The notes below the pieces were generated by a model, which searched no databases, was not told where the DNA came from, and worked only from the letters and a program-made list of their open reading frames with translations. From Marinobacter segnicrescens (lineage in GTDB: Bacteria > Pseudomonadota > Gammaproteobacteria > Pseudomonadales > Oleiphilaceae), in the NCBI RefSeq assembly GCF_900111555.1, contig NZ_FOHZ01000002.1:62001-126000 (forward strand): DNA of 64,000 nucleotides, in the 5' to 3' direction. Both the position numbers and the translations under genes were made by a program. Below, one piece after another: positions 1-8,915 of the stretch. Position 1 is the stretch's first letter, and the number at the start of each line of letters is the position of its first letter.

Positions 1-323
1 AAACCCATCGGCACCAGGAAATCGCCGTACTGAGAGCCAATGGTGCATCGCCCTCCCTGATCGCCAGCCTCTACCTGCTGGAATGTACCGGGCTTGCTGT
101 CACAGCAACGGCGCTGGCCACCGGACTCTGGTACCTGGCGCTGCTGGCCGTCGCACCCTGGCTGCTGGATACCTTTGGCCTGGCCATTAACCTGAGGCCA
201 CTCACCGGGGTGGAGAGCCTGCTCCTGCTCTCGGTACCCCTGGCTGGACTGGTGGTCGGTGCCATACCGGCCATCAAGGCCTGGCGCCTGGGCAACCGGC
301 CGTCCGGTTGGGCGGCAGAATAA
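1..323 (+). CDS. FtsX-family ABC transporter permease, C-terminal part
   Basis: This gene runs in from the left edge; the visible frame starts at base 3 and ends with TAA at 321-323. The roughly 106 residues begin with a QEIAVLRANGAS motif, typical of the cytoplasmic coupling stretch of FtsX/MacB-type permeases. Two or three hydrophobic segments follow, then a basic tail (AIPAIKAWRLGN). The family forms the membrane part of ABC systems that move lipoproteins or peptides or transmit force across the inner membrane. The partner ATPase would lie outside the window, so the substrate cannot be told. Confidence 0.75.
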   Translation, partial: THRHQEIAVLRANGASPSLIASLYLLECTGLAVTATALATGLWYLALLAVAPWLLDTFGLAINLRPLTGVESLLLLSVPLAGLVVGAIPAIKAWRLGNRPSGWAAE

Positions 324-388
324 CCTCGCCGGGGAATACCGTCGCCCGGGATGGGACGCGAGTCACACCAAGATGACAGACTGGCAAA

Positions 389-417
389 TTGACCCGTTTC
401 GATAGCCCACTTATAGT
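389..417 (+). promoter_or_regulatory. sigma70-type promoter upstream of the TIGR02449-zapA operon
   Basis: TTGACC at 389-394 and TATAGT at 412-417 are separated by exactly 17 bases. This is a near-consensus housekeeping promoter about 90 bases ahead of the first gene of the operon. Confidence 0.6.
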
Positions 418-510
418 TGGTCGAGTATGGTGTGAAAGCGCCAGTGAATGAAGTGCCAGACCGAAAGGGGCCACTGGTGACCAAATGCCCCGTCACGTAG
501 CGGAATGTCT

Positions 511-717
511 ATGGAACAGTCAGATTTGCAGGCCATGGCGGAGAAGCTGGACCGCCTGATTGAGCGCTGTCGCAAGCTGGAGCAGGATAACGCTGCCATG
601 CGCGAGCTTCAGGACGAATGGAACCGGGAGCGGGCGCAACTCATCCAGCGCAACGACCTGGCCAAGAACCGCATAGAAGCCATGATTGGCCGCCTTCGGG
701 CCCTGGAGCACCACTGA
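511..717 (+). CDS. TIGR02449 family small coiled-coil protein
   Basis: A 68-residue, highly charged protein that reads as one continuous heptad-rich helix (LDRLIERCRKLEQDN). It matches the small protein always found before zapA in Pseudomonas-like bacteria (TIGR02449); its role is unknown, though the link with zapA suggests cell division. An ATG six bases upstream (505) is in frame, but GCGGA at 500-504 is well spaced only for the ATG at 511. Its stop overlaps the zapA start (TGATG). Confidence 0.8.
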   Translation: MEQSDLQAMAEKLDRLIERCRKLEQDNAAMRELQDEWNRERAQLIQRNDLAKNRIEAMIGRLRALEHH

Positions 718-1046
718 TGTCGAAGTCCCCCACTACGGTCGAAGTCAGCATCCTCGACAAGGATTACCTGGTCGCCTGTCCTGTAGACCAGCAGGATGCC
801 CTGCGCCGGGCAGCCCGCCACTTGGACAGCAAGATGCGGGAAATCCGCACAACGGGCAAGGTGCTGGGCACGGAGCGCATCGCCGTTATGGCCGCCCTGA
901 ACATTACCCATGAGCTGCTCGAGGACTCCAGCATGTCCGGCGCCGCTGATGACCTGCTCAGGTCCATGGACGAAAAGCTGGACAGCGCCCTCGGCGGCAA
1001 CCAGCCTGCAACAGATTCTGGCAATAGCCGAGATAACAGAAATTAA
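717..1046 (+). CDS. zapA: Cell division protein ZapA
   Basis: A 109-residue protein with the ZapA pattern: an N-terminal beta-rich head (TVEVSILDKDYLVACP) followed by a long helix. ZapA binds FtsZ at mid-cell and cross-links its filaments, stabilising the Z-ring. The gene overlaps the preceding small coiled-coil gene by one base and is followed by 6S RNA and 5-FCL, the conserved gammaproteobacterial order. The tail after about residue 90 is Asn/Gly/Ser-rich and probably disordered. Confidence 0.9.
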   Translation: MSKSPTTVEVSILDKDYLVACPVDQQDALRRAARHLDSKMREIRTTGKVLGTERIAVMAALNITHELLEDSSMSGAADDLLRSMDEKLDSALGGNQPATDSGNSRDNRN

Positions 1047-1057
1047 GCCGTTAACGG

Positions 1058-1088
1058 TTGCATCCGCCCCGGCCTGTACCCGTATAAT
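1058..1088 (+). promoter_or_regulatory. Probable promoter of 6S RNA
   Basis: A perfect TATAAT at 1083-1088 lies just before the predicted 5' end of 6S RNA. TTGCAT at 1058-1063 could be the -35 element, but the spacing of 19 is long, so the -35 assignment is tentative. Confidence 0.5.
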
Positions 1089-1090
1089 GG

Positions 1091-1275
1091 ATTCAACTTC
1101 CTGGGCTGTTCGCTGGTCGGATACGTCCTCGAGCCGATGCGCAACACCCAGGTGGCTACTTCAGGGCATTGTGAGCAAGTCCCCCGCGAAGGGGAAAGCC
1201 TGATATGTCACAGCGGCCACCACCTTGAACCCTGGGTTCAAGGGCCACATCCGATAACGGCAGCCCGGGAAGCTT
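1091..1275 (+). ncRNA. ssrS: 6S RNA (SsrS)
   Basis: The stretch between zapA and the 5-FCL gene has the hallmarks of 6S RNA. A closing stem pairs 1097-1108 (CTTCCTGGGCTG) with 1261-1272 (CAGCCCGGGAAG). The blocks TGTTCGC and GAGCCGATG near the 5' side and CACCTTGAACC..GGGTTCAAGGG near the 3' side match the E. coli RNA. 6S RNA mimics an open promoter and sequesters sigma70 RNA polymerase in stationary phase. The location agrees with the ssrS-ygfA arrangement of E. coli. The ends are estimated from the stem. Confidence 0.9.
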
Positions 1276-1299
1276 ATTTCATTTAACCCTGCCGTTGAC

Positions 1300-1932
1300 G
1301 TGACGCACACTTTCCAGAATCTTTCAGATTTCGAGCCAGACACCGCCCGGGACCGCAAGGCCCTGCGCCGGCACTTGCGCCAGGCGCGCCGGGAGCTCAA
1401 CCCCCAGCAACAACAAGACGCTGCCATTGGCCTTGCCAACACGCTGCGAAAGCACCCCAGAGTGATGGGTGCCCGGCATATAGGCCTGTACCTGCCCAAC
1501 GACGGCGAGATTGACCCCGGCCTGTTCATGGCCCAGAGCCAGCGGCGAGGCATGCACTTCTACCTGCCGGTACTGCACCCCATTCATTCCGGCCAGCTGG
1601 CATTCTGTCGTTACGACGCCACCACCCCAATGGCCCCCAATCGCTTTGGCATACCTGAGCCGGTTTTCCACAGCCGCCGCATTCGACCGGCCTGGTCGCT
1701 GGATGTGGTGCTGATGCCACTGGTGGGATTTGATGAAGAAGGCGGCCGCCTGGGAATGGGGGGAGGTTTCTACGACCGCAGCTTTGCGTTTACCCGGATA
1801 CGTCCAAGGCTTCGACCCACCCTGATCGGGCTGGCCCATGAACTGCAGAAAGTACAGAAATTACCGGTGGAACCCTGGGATATACCGCTGGATGCGGTCG
1901 TGACCGACCACAGGATCTACAGGACGGACTAA
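1300..1932 (+). CDS. 5-formyltetrahydrofolate cyclo-ligase
   Basis: A 210-residue protein of the 5-FCL (YgfA) family, which converts 5-formyl-THF to 5,10-methenyl-THF with ATP. Visible signatures are the basic N-terminal segment (RKALRRHLRQARREL) and the family motif GGRLGMGGGFYDR at about residues 148-160, which forms the nucleotide and folate site. Translation probably starts at GTG 1300, since no better in-frame ATG precedes the conserved region. It lies just downstream of 6S RNA and may be cotranscribed with it, as in E. coli. Confidence 0.9.
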   Translation: MTHTFQNLSDFEPDTARDRKALRRHLRQARRELNPQQQQDAAIGLANTLRKHPRVMGARHIGLYLPNDGEIDPGLFMAQSQRRGMHFYLPVLHPIHSGQLAFCRYDATTPMAPNRFGIPEPVFHSRRIRPAWSLDVVLMPLVGFDEEGGRLGMGGGFYDRSFAFTRIRPRLRPTLIGLAHELQKVQKLPVEPWDIPLDAVVTDHRIYRTD

Positions 1933-1946
1933 AGCAAGGGGGCTAC

Positions 1947-2114
1947 TCAGCCTTCGCTGCGCTGACCGCTCAGCCACTGCCCCTGGGCGCTGATTTCAGC
2001 AGGAATGACCCGGGGTTCGTCCTCAGAAACCCCGAAAGACGTCAGCCCGGTCGCCGCCAGCCCTATTACGAATAACAGAACCACCGTACGAATCATGTCC
2101 GGCTTGCGCCTCAT
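1947..2114 (-). CDS. Small single-pass membrane protein, unknown function
   Basis: A 55-residue protein with a basic N-terminus (MRRKPDMIR), one hydrophobic helix (about residues 9-27) and a polar acidic tail. I do not recognise a family. An excellent ribosome site (GGAGGAGAG) sits right before ATG 2114, which supports real translation and rules out the upstream ATG at 2147. It converges with the 5-FCL gene, and the roughly 200 bases behind its start are unusually AT-rich (2160-2300). Confidence 0.55.
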   Translation of the reverse strand: MRRKPDMIRTVVLLFVIGLAATGLTSFGVSEDEPRVIPAEISAQGQWLSGQRSEG

Positions 2115-2354
2115 TGCCTCTCCTCCACGAATGAGCTGACCGCTCAACCCAGCGACCGTTATCGTTGTTTTAAACGCCCGCTTTTTCCAATAAAACAGGC
2201 GCCTGCCGACAACTCCAAGAATTGACGAAAGCGTAACACTTATCCGGGAATTTACAATTTTTAAAAATTACAATTTGTAAATCCTATAGCACAGTTTATT
2301 GCAGCCGGTAATTTGCCTGTATCCCACCGCAACACCAAGACCGGATCTCGGGAC

Positions 2355-3884
2355 TCAGACGCCGTTACCTGCACCCAGGAACAGGCGATAGGCTTCATTA
2401 TCGGTTTCATTGGTATAACGGAAGCCGACACGATCCAGCATGGCTTCGAAATCTGCCAGCTCACCCTCCTGAACCTGGGCACCCATAAGCACGCGACTGT
2501 AGGCTGCACCATGGTTGCGGTAATGAAACATGGAGATATTCCAACGGGTCCCCAGAGACATCAGGAACTTCAACAGGGCGCCAGGGCGCTCCGGGAATTC
2601 GAACTGGAATACTTTCTCGTTGGCAACGGACGGCGCATGGCCGCCCACCATGTGGCGGATATGCTGCTTGGCCAGGTCACTGTCGGTCAGGTCAACCACC
2701 TGGTAGCCGTCTTCCCGCAAACTCTGAACCAGTTCCTCACGGCCGTGCCCGCCTGCCTGGACCTGGATCCCGACAAAGATCCGTGCCACCTCGTTATCGG
2801 AATAGCGGTAGTTGAACTCAGTGATGCTGCGCTTGTGCAGCGCATTGATGAACGTCTTGAAGGCACCGGGCCTTTCAGGAATGGTCACCGCCAGGATGGC
2901 CTCGCGCTTCTCGCCCACTTCCGTCCGTTCGGAAATGTACCGCAGGCGGTCAAAGTTCATATTTGCACCACTGAGAATACCGGCCAGGTTCTCGCCCTCC
3001 AGCTGCTCCCGCTCCACATACTTCTTGATACCCGCCACAGACAGGGCGCCGGCGGGCTCGCTGATGGAGCGGGTGTCCTCGAAGATATCCTTGATGGCCG
3101 CGCAGATCTCGTCGGTGGATACGGTGATCACCTCATCGACGTTGTCCTTGCAGATTTCCCAGGGTGCCTCGCCGATCTGCTTCACCGCCACTCCATCAGC
3201 GAAGATGCCTACCTCATCCAATACCACCCGCTCGCCGGCAGCCATGGCGGCCTGCAGACAGTTGGAATCCTCCGGCTCCACGCCGATTACCTTGATTTCG
3301 GGGCGCAGATACTTGATGTACGCAGCCATGCCTGCGATAAGACCGCCACCACCTACCGGGATGAACACGGCGTGCAGGTTATGGGAGAACTGCCACATCA
3401 TCTCCATGGCGACCGTACCCTGACCCGCGATGACGTCCGGATCATCGTATGGGGGGATGTAGGTGTAACCGTGCTTGGCAATCAACTCCTGGGCGTGGGC
3501 GGCGGCCTCGTCAAAGGCATCGCCCTTTAGCACCACCTTCGCCCCCCGGTCACGCACCGACCTCACCTTGATGTCCGGAGTGGTCTGGGGCATCACGATC
3601 ACCGCCTTGATGCCAAGCTTCTTCGCTGCCAGCGCGACACCCTGGGCGTGGTTGCCCGCCGATGCACAGATGACGCCATTGGCTTTCTGGGCATCCGACA
3701 ACTGGGCAATTCGGTTATAGGCACCACGAATCTTGAAAGAGAATACCGGTTGCAGGTCTTCACGCTTGAGAAAGATCTGGTTTCCCAGGCGTTTGCTGAG
3801 ACTGCGGGCTTCGGTCAACGGGGATTCGATGGCCACATCGTAAACCCGCGCATCAAGAATCTTTTTGATGTAGCGTTGCGGCAT
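2355..3884 (-). CDS. ilvA: Threonine ammonia-lyase, biosynthetic (IlvA)
   Basis: A 509-residue PLP enzyme that deaminates threonine to 2-oxobutanoate, the first step of isoleucine synthesis. The PLP lysine is K51 in FSFKIRGAYNR and the phosphate-binding loop is GGGGLIAG. The C-terminal third (from about residue 330) carries two ACT-like regulatory domains, each opening with FPERPGAL/IPERPGAF; these bind isoleucine and valine in the E. coli enzyme (514 residues). The start at ATG 3884 matches the homologous N-terminus MPQRYIKKIL. It is divergent from rpiA, an arrangement also common in pseudomonads. Confidence 0.95.
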   Translation of the reverse strand: MPQRYIKKILDARVYDVAIESPLTEARSLSKRLGNQIFLKREDLQPVFSFKIRGAYNRIAQLSDAQKANGVICASAGNHAQGVALAAKKLGIKAVIVMPQTTPDIKVRSVRDRGAKVVLKGDAFDEAAAHAQELIAKHGYTYIPPYDDPDVIAGQGTVAMEMMWQFSHNLHAVFIPVGGGGLIAGMAAYIKYLRPEIKVIGVEPEDSNCLQAAMAAGERVVLDEVGIFADGVAVKQIGEAPWEICKDNVDEVITVSTDEICAAIKDIFEDTRSISEPAGALSVAGIKKYVEREQLEGENLAGILSGANMNFDRLRYISERTEVGEKREAILAVTIPERPGAFKTFINALHKRSITEFNYRYSDNEVARIFVGIQVQAGGHGREELVQSLREDGYQVVDLTDSDLAKQHIRHMVGGHAPSVANEKVFQFEFPERPGALLKFLMSLGTRWNISMFHYRNHGAAYSRVLMGAQVQEGELADFEAMLDRVGFRYTNETDNEAYRLFLGAGNGV

Positions 3885-4074
3885 GGTGCGTACTGTCCGG
3901 TCAGGGTTGGTAAGGCGTTGATTGAGCTGCCCCGGGGCCGGGGCAAACATACAGTGTAGGAAGTTTGCACCACCCGCGTCTATAACCGGGCAGCCAGGCA
4001 AGGCTATAATAACCACCCCGCGCCGCCCAGGCGCTGCACCCACTCAGACATTCGCCACCCATCCGGAGGCCAGC

Positions 4075-4755
4075 ATGACACAGGACGAACTCAAGCAAGC
4101 CGTCGCCAGGGCCGCACTGGACTACGTTGCACCACGGCTGGACCGGGACAGCGTGATCGGTGTCGGCACCGGTAGCACCGCCAATTTCTTTATCGATTAC
4201 CTGGCGGAAGTGCGCAACGACTTCGACGGTGCTGTTGCCAGCTCCGAGGCCACCGCCGAGCGACTGAAGCAACACGGGATTCCGGTCTACGACCTCAACA
4301 CCGTCAGCGAGCTGGAATTTTATGTTGACGGTGCGGATGAAACCAATGACAGGCTGGAGCTGATCAAGGGCGGCGGTGCGGCCCTGACCCGGGAGAAAAT
4401 CGTTGCCGCTGTGGCGAAGACCTTTGTCTGCATTGCAGACGAGTCCAAGCGCGTGGACATACTGGGCGCCTTTCCGCTTCCGGTGGAGGTTATCCCCATG
4501 GCCCGGAGCCATGTGGGCCGCCAGATCGTCAAGCTCGGCGGTGACCCGGTGTACCGGGAAGGCGTGGTCACCGACAACGGCAACATTATCATCGACATTC
4601 ACAACATGGACCTTTCCCGTCCTGTCGATGCTGAAGAACGACTGAACCAGATTGTCGGCGTTGTCACCAATGGCCTGTTCGCCCGGCGCCCGGCGGATGT
4701 CCTTTTACTGGGGACTGCCGACGGGGTCAGGACCATCAAACGTGATGACATCTGA
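4075..4755 (+). CDS. rpiA: Ribose-5-phosphate isomerase A
   Basis: A 226-residue RpiA, which interconverts ribose-5-phosphate and ribulose-5-phosphate in the pentose phosphate pathway. Active-site motifs are present: the GTGSTA phosphate loop, VDGADE with the catalytic Asp, and [11 protein letters not shown] with the base Glu. GGAGG at 4064-4068 sets the start at ATG 4075. The gene is divergent from ilvA; a TATAAT at 4005-4010 in the shared region may serve it, although I see no good -35. Confidence 0.95.
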   Translation: MTQDELKQAVARAALDYVAPRLDRDSVIGVGTGSTANFFIDYLAEVRNDFDGAVASSEATAERLKQHGIPVYDLNTVSELEFYVDGADETNDRLELIKGGGAALTREKIVAAVAKTFVCIADESKRVDILGAFPLPVEVIPMARSHVGRQIVKLGGDPVYREGVVTDNGNIIIDIHNMDLSRPVDAEERLNQIVGVVTNGLFARRPADVLLLGTADGVRTIKRDDI

Positions 4756-4805
4756 TATCGCGCCCTGCCGACCTTCGTTGAGTTTCGGTTGCGCCACGAT
4801 GTCCG

Positions 4806-4811
4806 TATAAT
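4806..4811 (+). promoter_or_regulatory. Candidate -10 element for ppa
   Basis: A consensus TATAAT lies 57 bases upstream of the ppa ATG. The hexamer at 17-base spacing (TTTCGG, 4783-4788) is a weak -35, so this is only a likely promoter. Confidence 0.4.
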
Positions 4812-4867
4812 GTCGCGCACTTTTTCACCGCAGTTTCTTGATTCATTCTTTCAGAGAAGGACCCGAC

Positions 4868-5398
4868 ATGAACTTTGATCACATCCCCGCCGGCAAGAAT
4901 CCGCCCGAAGATATCTACGTGGCCATCGAAATCCCGGCCAACAGCTCACCGGTGAAATACGAGATCGACAAGGACATGGGCGCCGTCATGGTGGACCGCT
5001 TCATGACCGCCCCCATGTTCTACCCGGCCAACTACGGCTTTATCCCCCACACCCTGGCGGACGATGGCGACCCCCTGGATGTGCTGGTCATCACCCCCTA
5101 TCCGGTTCAGCCCGGTTCGATCATCCGCTGCCGCCCGGTTGGTGTGCTTAACATGGAAGACGAAGCCGGCGGTGACGCCAAGCTGGTAGCCGTCCCCCAC
5201 GACAAGCTCACCAAGGCTTATACCGACGTCAAGGACATCAACGACGTGCCCCAGTTGCTGCGGGATCAGATCCAGCACTTCTTCGAGAACTACAAGACTC
5301 TTGAGCCCGGCAAGTGGGTCAAGGTTCAGAATTGGGACAACGCGGAAGCCGCCCGCAAGGCCATCGAGGAGTCCGTGGCCAACTACCAGGGCAAGTAA
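4868..5398 (+). CDS. ppa: Inorganic pyrophosphatase
   Basis: A 176-residue soluble family I pyrophosphatase, the same length as the E. coli enzyme. It hydrolyses pyrophosphate and so pulls biosynthetic reactions forward. The signature DGDPLDVLV holds the Mg-binding aspartates, and [10 protein letters not shown] is the conserved substrate-side loop. An AGAGAAGGA ribosome site precedes ATG 4868. The gene is monocistronic, closed by a strong terminator. Confidence 0.95.
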   Translation: MNFDHIPAGKNPPEDIYVAIEIPANSSPVKYEIDKDMGAVMVDRFMTAPMFYPANYGFIPHTLADDGDPLDVLVITPYPVQPGSIIRCRPVGVLNMEDEAGGDAKLVAVPHDKLTKAYTDVKDINDVPQLLRDQIQHFFENYKTLEPGKWVKVQNWDNAEAARKAIEESVANYQGK

Positions 5399-5412
5399 TT
5401 CCGCCCTGTGAC

Positions 5413-5444
5413 AAAAAAACCGGGCTCAACGGCCCGGTTTTTTT
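5413..5444. terminator. Bidirectional intrinsic terminator between ppa and the DUF2333 gene
   Basis: A perfect 13-base-pair stem (5413-5425 with 5432-5444) closes a 6-base TCAACG loop and carries seven As on the left and seven Ts on the right. It can end transcription of ppa on + and of the DUF2333 gene on -. Confidence 0.9.
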
Positions 5445-5462
5445 GTGTCTGGAAGATGGCGC

Positions 5463-6524
5463 TCACCCCTGGGAGAGCAATTCCCGCAGGTCAGTAATCG
5501 CCGAGTTGGCACGGGCGAGGTAGGCCGCCATGGTCAGGGAGTGGTTGGCGAGGATACCAAAGCCACTACCGTTAAGGATCACAGGGCTCCACATCTGGGC
5601 CTGGGATTCCTCCAGCTCGATAATGATCTGCCGGACGCTGGCCTGGGCGTTCTTGTCGGCCAGCACCTTGCGGAAGTCCACCTCAATGGCCCGGAAGATA
5701 TGCAACAGGGCCCAGGAAGTGCCCCTGGCCTCATAGAATACGTCATCGATCTCGAGCCAGGGCGTTTTCACGTCGCTGGTGGGTTCCTCATCCACCAGCG
5801 GGTCAACGTTCTGAATGCCGGCCAGCGCTTCGGTAACCTCCGGTTTGCCAACACTTTCGCTCAGCGTCCTGGACAGGCTGCCAAGGCGGGTTTCCAGGTC
5901 CGCCAGCCAGCTGTTGAGATTATCCGCCCGGGCATAGAACTGGGCCTCCGGCCGCTGCGGGTCGGAAAGCCGGTTCAGGTAGCTTTCCAGCGCCCGGATA
6001 CCCCGGCGGTACTCTCCCTCGGTTGACGGCAGCGCCCAGCTTTCACTGTCAAAGTGGAACTGGGGTTCGGCGACGGTCAGGTCCGGATCTTCGGCCGACT
6101 GGCTCTGGGAACGGCTGATGGTCTGGCGCATGGCCCTGGAAAGATCCCGCAGCTGCACCAGTACGCCGTACTCCCAGGCAGGCGTATTGTCCATCCACAG
6201 CCCCGGCGGAAAGATATCGTTGGATATATAACCGCCCGGCTTGTCCAGAAGGGTTTCGGCAACACGGATCATGGTGGCCGTGGTGGCAAAACCGGTCACC
6301 GGCTCGCGTCCCATGTCATTGGCCAGGGTTCGGGTATGCTCCCTCACCGAGAAGGTGTCCGGCTCACTGCTCCAGATCATTCCCAGAATGATGGTAACCA
6401 GCAGATAGAGCACCACGACCACGACAACAATCTTGCCGATGGAACGCCCTTTACCCGCCGTTGCGGAGGAGCCCTGATAACCCGATCCACTGCCAGAGAA
6501 GAGGGATTTGAGTCGGTTAAACAT
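5463..6524 (-). CDS. DUF2333 family membrane-anchored protein
   Basis: A 353-residue protein with a Gly/Ser-rich cytoplasmic N-terminus, one transmembrane helix (about residues 30-50, IVVVVVVLYLLVTIILGMI) and a large extracytoplasmic helical domain. It matches DUF2333, a gammaproteobacterial family of unknown function. ATG 6524 is chosen because the membrane-anchored N-terminus starts there and GGACAG precedes it; the frame is open up to 6620. It lies 108 bases downstream of the LapD-like gene on the same strand and could share its transcript. Confidence 0.8.
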   Translation of the reverse strand: MFNRLKSLFSGSGSGYQGSSATAGKGRSIGKIVVVVVVLYLLVTIILGMIWSSEPDTFSVREHTRTLANDMGREPVTGFATTATMIRVAETLLDKPGGYISNDIFPPGLWMDNTPAWEYGVLVQLRDLSRAMRQTISRSQSQSAEDPDLTVAEPQFHFDSESWALPSTEGEYRRGIRALESYLNRLSDPQRPEAQFYARADNLNSWLADLETRLGSLSRTLSESVGKPEVTEALAGIQNVDPLVDEEPTSDVKTPWLEIDDVFYEARGTSWALLHIFRAIEVDFRKVLADKNAQASVRQIIIELEESQAQMWSPVILNGSGFGILANHSLTMAAYLARANSAITDLRELLSQG

Positions 6525-6632
6525 AGTCACTGTCCTGTGCCGATGAACCAGAAGTCCGGGCTCAAAGATGAATGATTTATCAGGTTTTTGCAATGCCGGC
6601 AGTGAGTTAGCCATGCTCACCCCTACCCGGAA

Positions 6633-8669
6633 TCAAGCACTGGCATCGCCTCCGCCCACCGGCGGCTCACCCACCGGGCCGGGCCGCCCCAGATGGTAAC
6701 CGGTGGCGGCGTCAACACCGGCCGATTTCAGGGTACGCCATTCCGCTTCCGTTTCCACCCCGGAAGCCAGTACCTTCACGCCGCGGCCATGGGCGATGGT
6801 AATCATGGACTCCAGGTAGAACCGGTTATCGTCCTGCCGGTCAATGCCATGCACGAAGCTGGAGTCAATACGAAGTGCCTGGATAGACAGATGCCTCAGG
6901 TAACTGAAGGGGATACCACCCACACCAAAGCGGTCCACCAGCAGCCTGGCCCCGGTACGACGTAACTGCACAACCAGTGACTGGATTTCGCGTCGATGGT
7001 AGTGCAGCGCCTGCTCGGGGAACCCTATCCATAACCGCTCCATATCAATGCCGGCATCACGGGCCAACGCCAGGGCCTGTTCGGCAAAGCCAGGCGACAC
7101 GGCCGACGACGCGCCCAGCGAGATACCAAGGGTAACCAGAGGCTCATCCCGCAACCGTTGCAGGGTACGCTCCAGCACCATCAGGTCAAGCTGCGCCATC
7201 AGCCCGAACCGCTCAGCCAGGGGAGCGTATACATGACCCCGCACCCAGTTACGCTCAATCAGCAGGCGGGAGAACACCTGGTGGTAAAGCACCGTGGTAT
7301 CGTCAGCGGCCACCACCGGTTGCTCCCAGAGCCAGAGGTTTTCCTGGTCGAGTGCCTGCTCAAGAAGTCCCCGCCAGTCCTCGGCCCCGTGGTGGACATC
7401 GGCGCCACTGTCCGCCAGCTCACAGTTACTGATTCCTTCAAGCTGGGCACGGCGCAGGGCTCCGTCCGCCGCCTCGAACAGGCTCCGTACCGACAGACCA
7501 TCCGCGACTCCGGCGACACCCGCATGAACCACCATAGCAGTCATCGTTCCACCACCTTCATCGGCCCCCTCACCTGAAAAATCGCCACAGATGGACTGCA
7601 GGTCGTTGACCAACTCCCGCCCCCAGATCTGAGCGTCAGCAGGGGCGCCACCGGGAACAAACACTGCAAATTCAGCCCCGCTGCGACGCCCTGCAAAACT
7701 CCCCGCATGCCGGTTCACAAACGCCCGCAACTCACCTGCCAGGCGAATCAGCAAAGCGTCAGCCTCCAGCCGACCGGCATACTGATTGAAGTCCGCGAAA
7801 CCGCCCACCTGGAGCAGGATCAGCGACCCGGGGCGACGACCTTCTTCGCTGACTACTTCCACTGCCAGTCGCTGGTCGAAGGCATTGCGACTGCCCAGGC
7901 CGGTGAGTGCGTCTTCATTATTGAGCTTGCGTAGATGGGCGATCAGAGCGGCCTGCCCGGAGAACAGCTGCTCCAGGTCATCGGTCATCTGGTTCATGGC
8001 CCGGGTTACCTGGTTCAGCTCCCGGGTAGAGCGAACGCCAGTACGACGCCGGAAGTCCCGGCGACCGATTGCTTCCGCTTGCTGCTCCAGTGCCCGCAGT
8101 GGCCGAAGAAGCCGGCCAAGCAACAGATACAGTGCAGCAATGGCGACCACACCGATCAATACGGAAGCCACGATGAGCCAGACAGTGACCCACCAGAGAT
8201 CCTGATAAGCGTTGCCCGGGTGCCCCACCACGCGCACCTGGCCCAGCCAGCGCCAGCCTTTCATCACCGAGGCCGTGCCCTCCGGCCTGGGCAGCTCCAC
8301 CATGGCCACGAACCACCCGGGTACGCCCAGGCCGGACAGGGACCGGGCACGCCCGGCCACCACCCGATCGTCGTGATCAATAAACTCGATCACCAGGTAG
8401 TCACCACTGTCGAACATGGAGTCGATCAATGACGCCACCGCAACCCGGTCACTGGCATCAATAGCATTGGACAATGACAGGCCGACAGCGGTAGCAGCAT
8501 CACGGGTGCGCCCCTCCAGCTCTTCCGCAACGTAGCTACGAAAACGGTCGAAACTGATCAGCATGCTGGCAACCAGCAGCAACAACACCAGCGCGCCGGT
8601 AAAGATCAACAACAGGGTCCGCAGTGTAATTACCCGGGTGGTACCGGGTATTTGCCATCTCTGCCGCAT
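6633..8669 (-). CDS. LapD-like membrane c-di-GMP receptor with degenerate GGDEF and EAL domains
   Basis: 678 residues with the LapD architecture: TM1 (about 18-38), a LapD/MoxY periplasmic domain (40-160), TM2 (161-183), HAMP (184-236), GGDEF (about 250-415) and EAL (about 430-665). The catalytic motifs are gone: GGDEF reads SGAEF (330-334), the EAL triad reads QVF (464-466) and DDFG reads DRFG. It should therefore bind rather than make or break c-di-GMP. In Pseudomonas, LapD sequesters the protease LapG and so keeps the LapA adhesin on the surface; no lapG is adjacent here. The start at 8669 fits the signal-anchor and the GGTAGG ribosome site. It is divergent from a diguanylate cyclase. Confidence 0.85.
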   Translation of the reverse strand: MRQRWQIPGTTRVITLRTLLLIFTGALVLLLLVASMLISFDRFRSYVAEELEGRTRDAATAVGLSLSNAIDASDRVAVASLIDSMFDSGDYLVIEFIDHDDRVVAGRARSLSGLGVPGWFVAMVELPRPEGTASVMKGWRWLGQVRVVGHPGNAYQDLWWVTVWLIVASVLIGVVAIAALYLLLGRLLRPLRALEQQAEAIGRRDFRRRTGVRSTRELNQVTRAMNQMTDDLEQLFSGQAALIAHLRKLNNEDALTGLGSRNAFDQRLAVEVVSEEGRRPGSLILLQVGGFADFNQYAGRLEADALLIRLAGELRAFVNRHAGSFAGRRSGAEFAVFVPGGAPADAQIWGRELVNDLQSICGDFSGEGADEGGGTMTAMVVHAGVAGVADGLSVRSLFEAADGALRRAQLEGISNCELADSGADVHHGAEDWRGLLEQALDQENLWLWEQPVVAADDTTVLYHQVFSRLLIERNWVRGHVYAPLAERFGLMAQLDLMVLERTLQRLRDEPLVTLGISLGASSAVSPGFAEQALALARDAGIDMERLWIGFPEQALHYHRREIQSLVVQLRRTGARLLVDRFGVGGIPFSYLRHLSIQALRIDSSFVHGIDRQDDNRFYLESMITIAHGRGVKVLASGVETEAEWRTLKSAGVDAATGYHLGRPGPVGEPPVGGGDASA

Positions 8670-8915
8670 CCGTGCCCTACCTTTTGGGGAAGATTTCAGC
8701 CCGCGCAGCGTTAAAGAACGTGCCCATGTCTCAGGTTCACAAAGATTTACAGTTCGTCGCCTGCGCCTTCTGTTACAAACACTATAGACTGCAGCCACAG
8801 AGTCATCCTGCAATCGATAATGAAAGGCGTACCGGGACACCACCCTGGCTTCAACCGGGGCGCCAGAACCGCTTTCCGATGCGCTGACAAGAACAGGACA
8901 GGACCTACCGGAAAC

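Noticed and set aside
2313-3530. 405-codon + frame opposite ilvA.
   Set aside because: Shadow of ilvA; no homology and no ribosome site.
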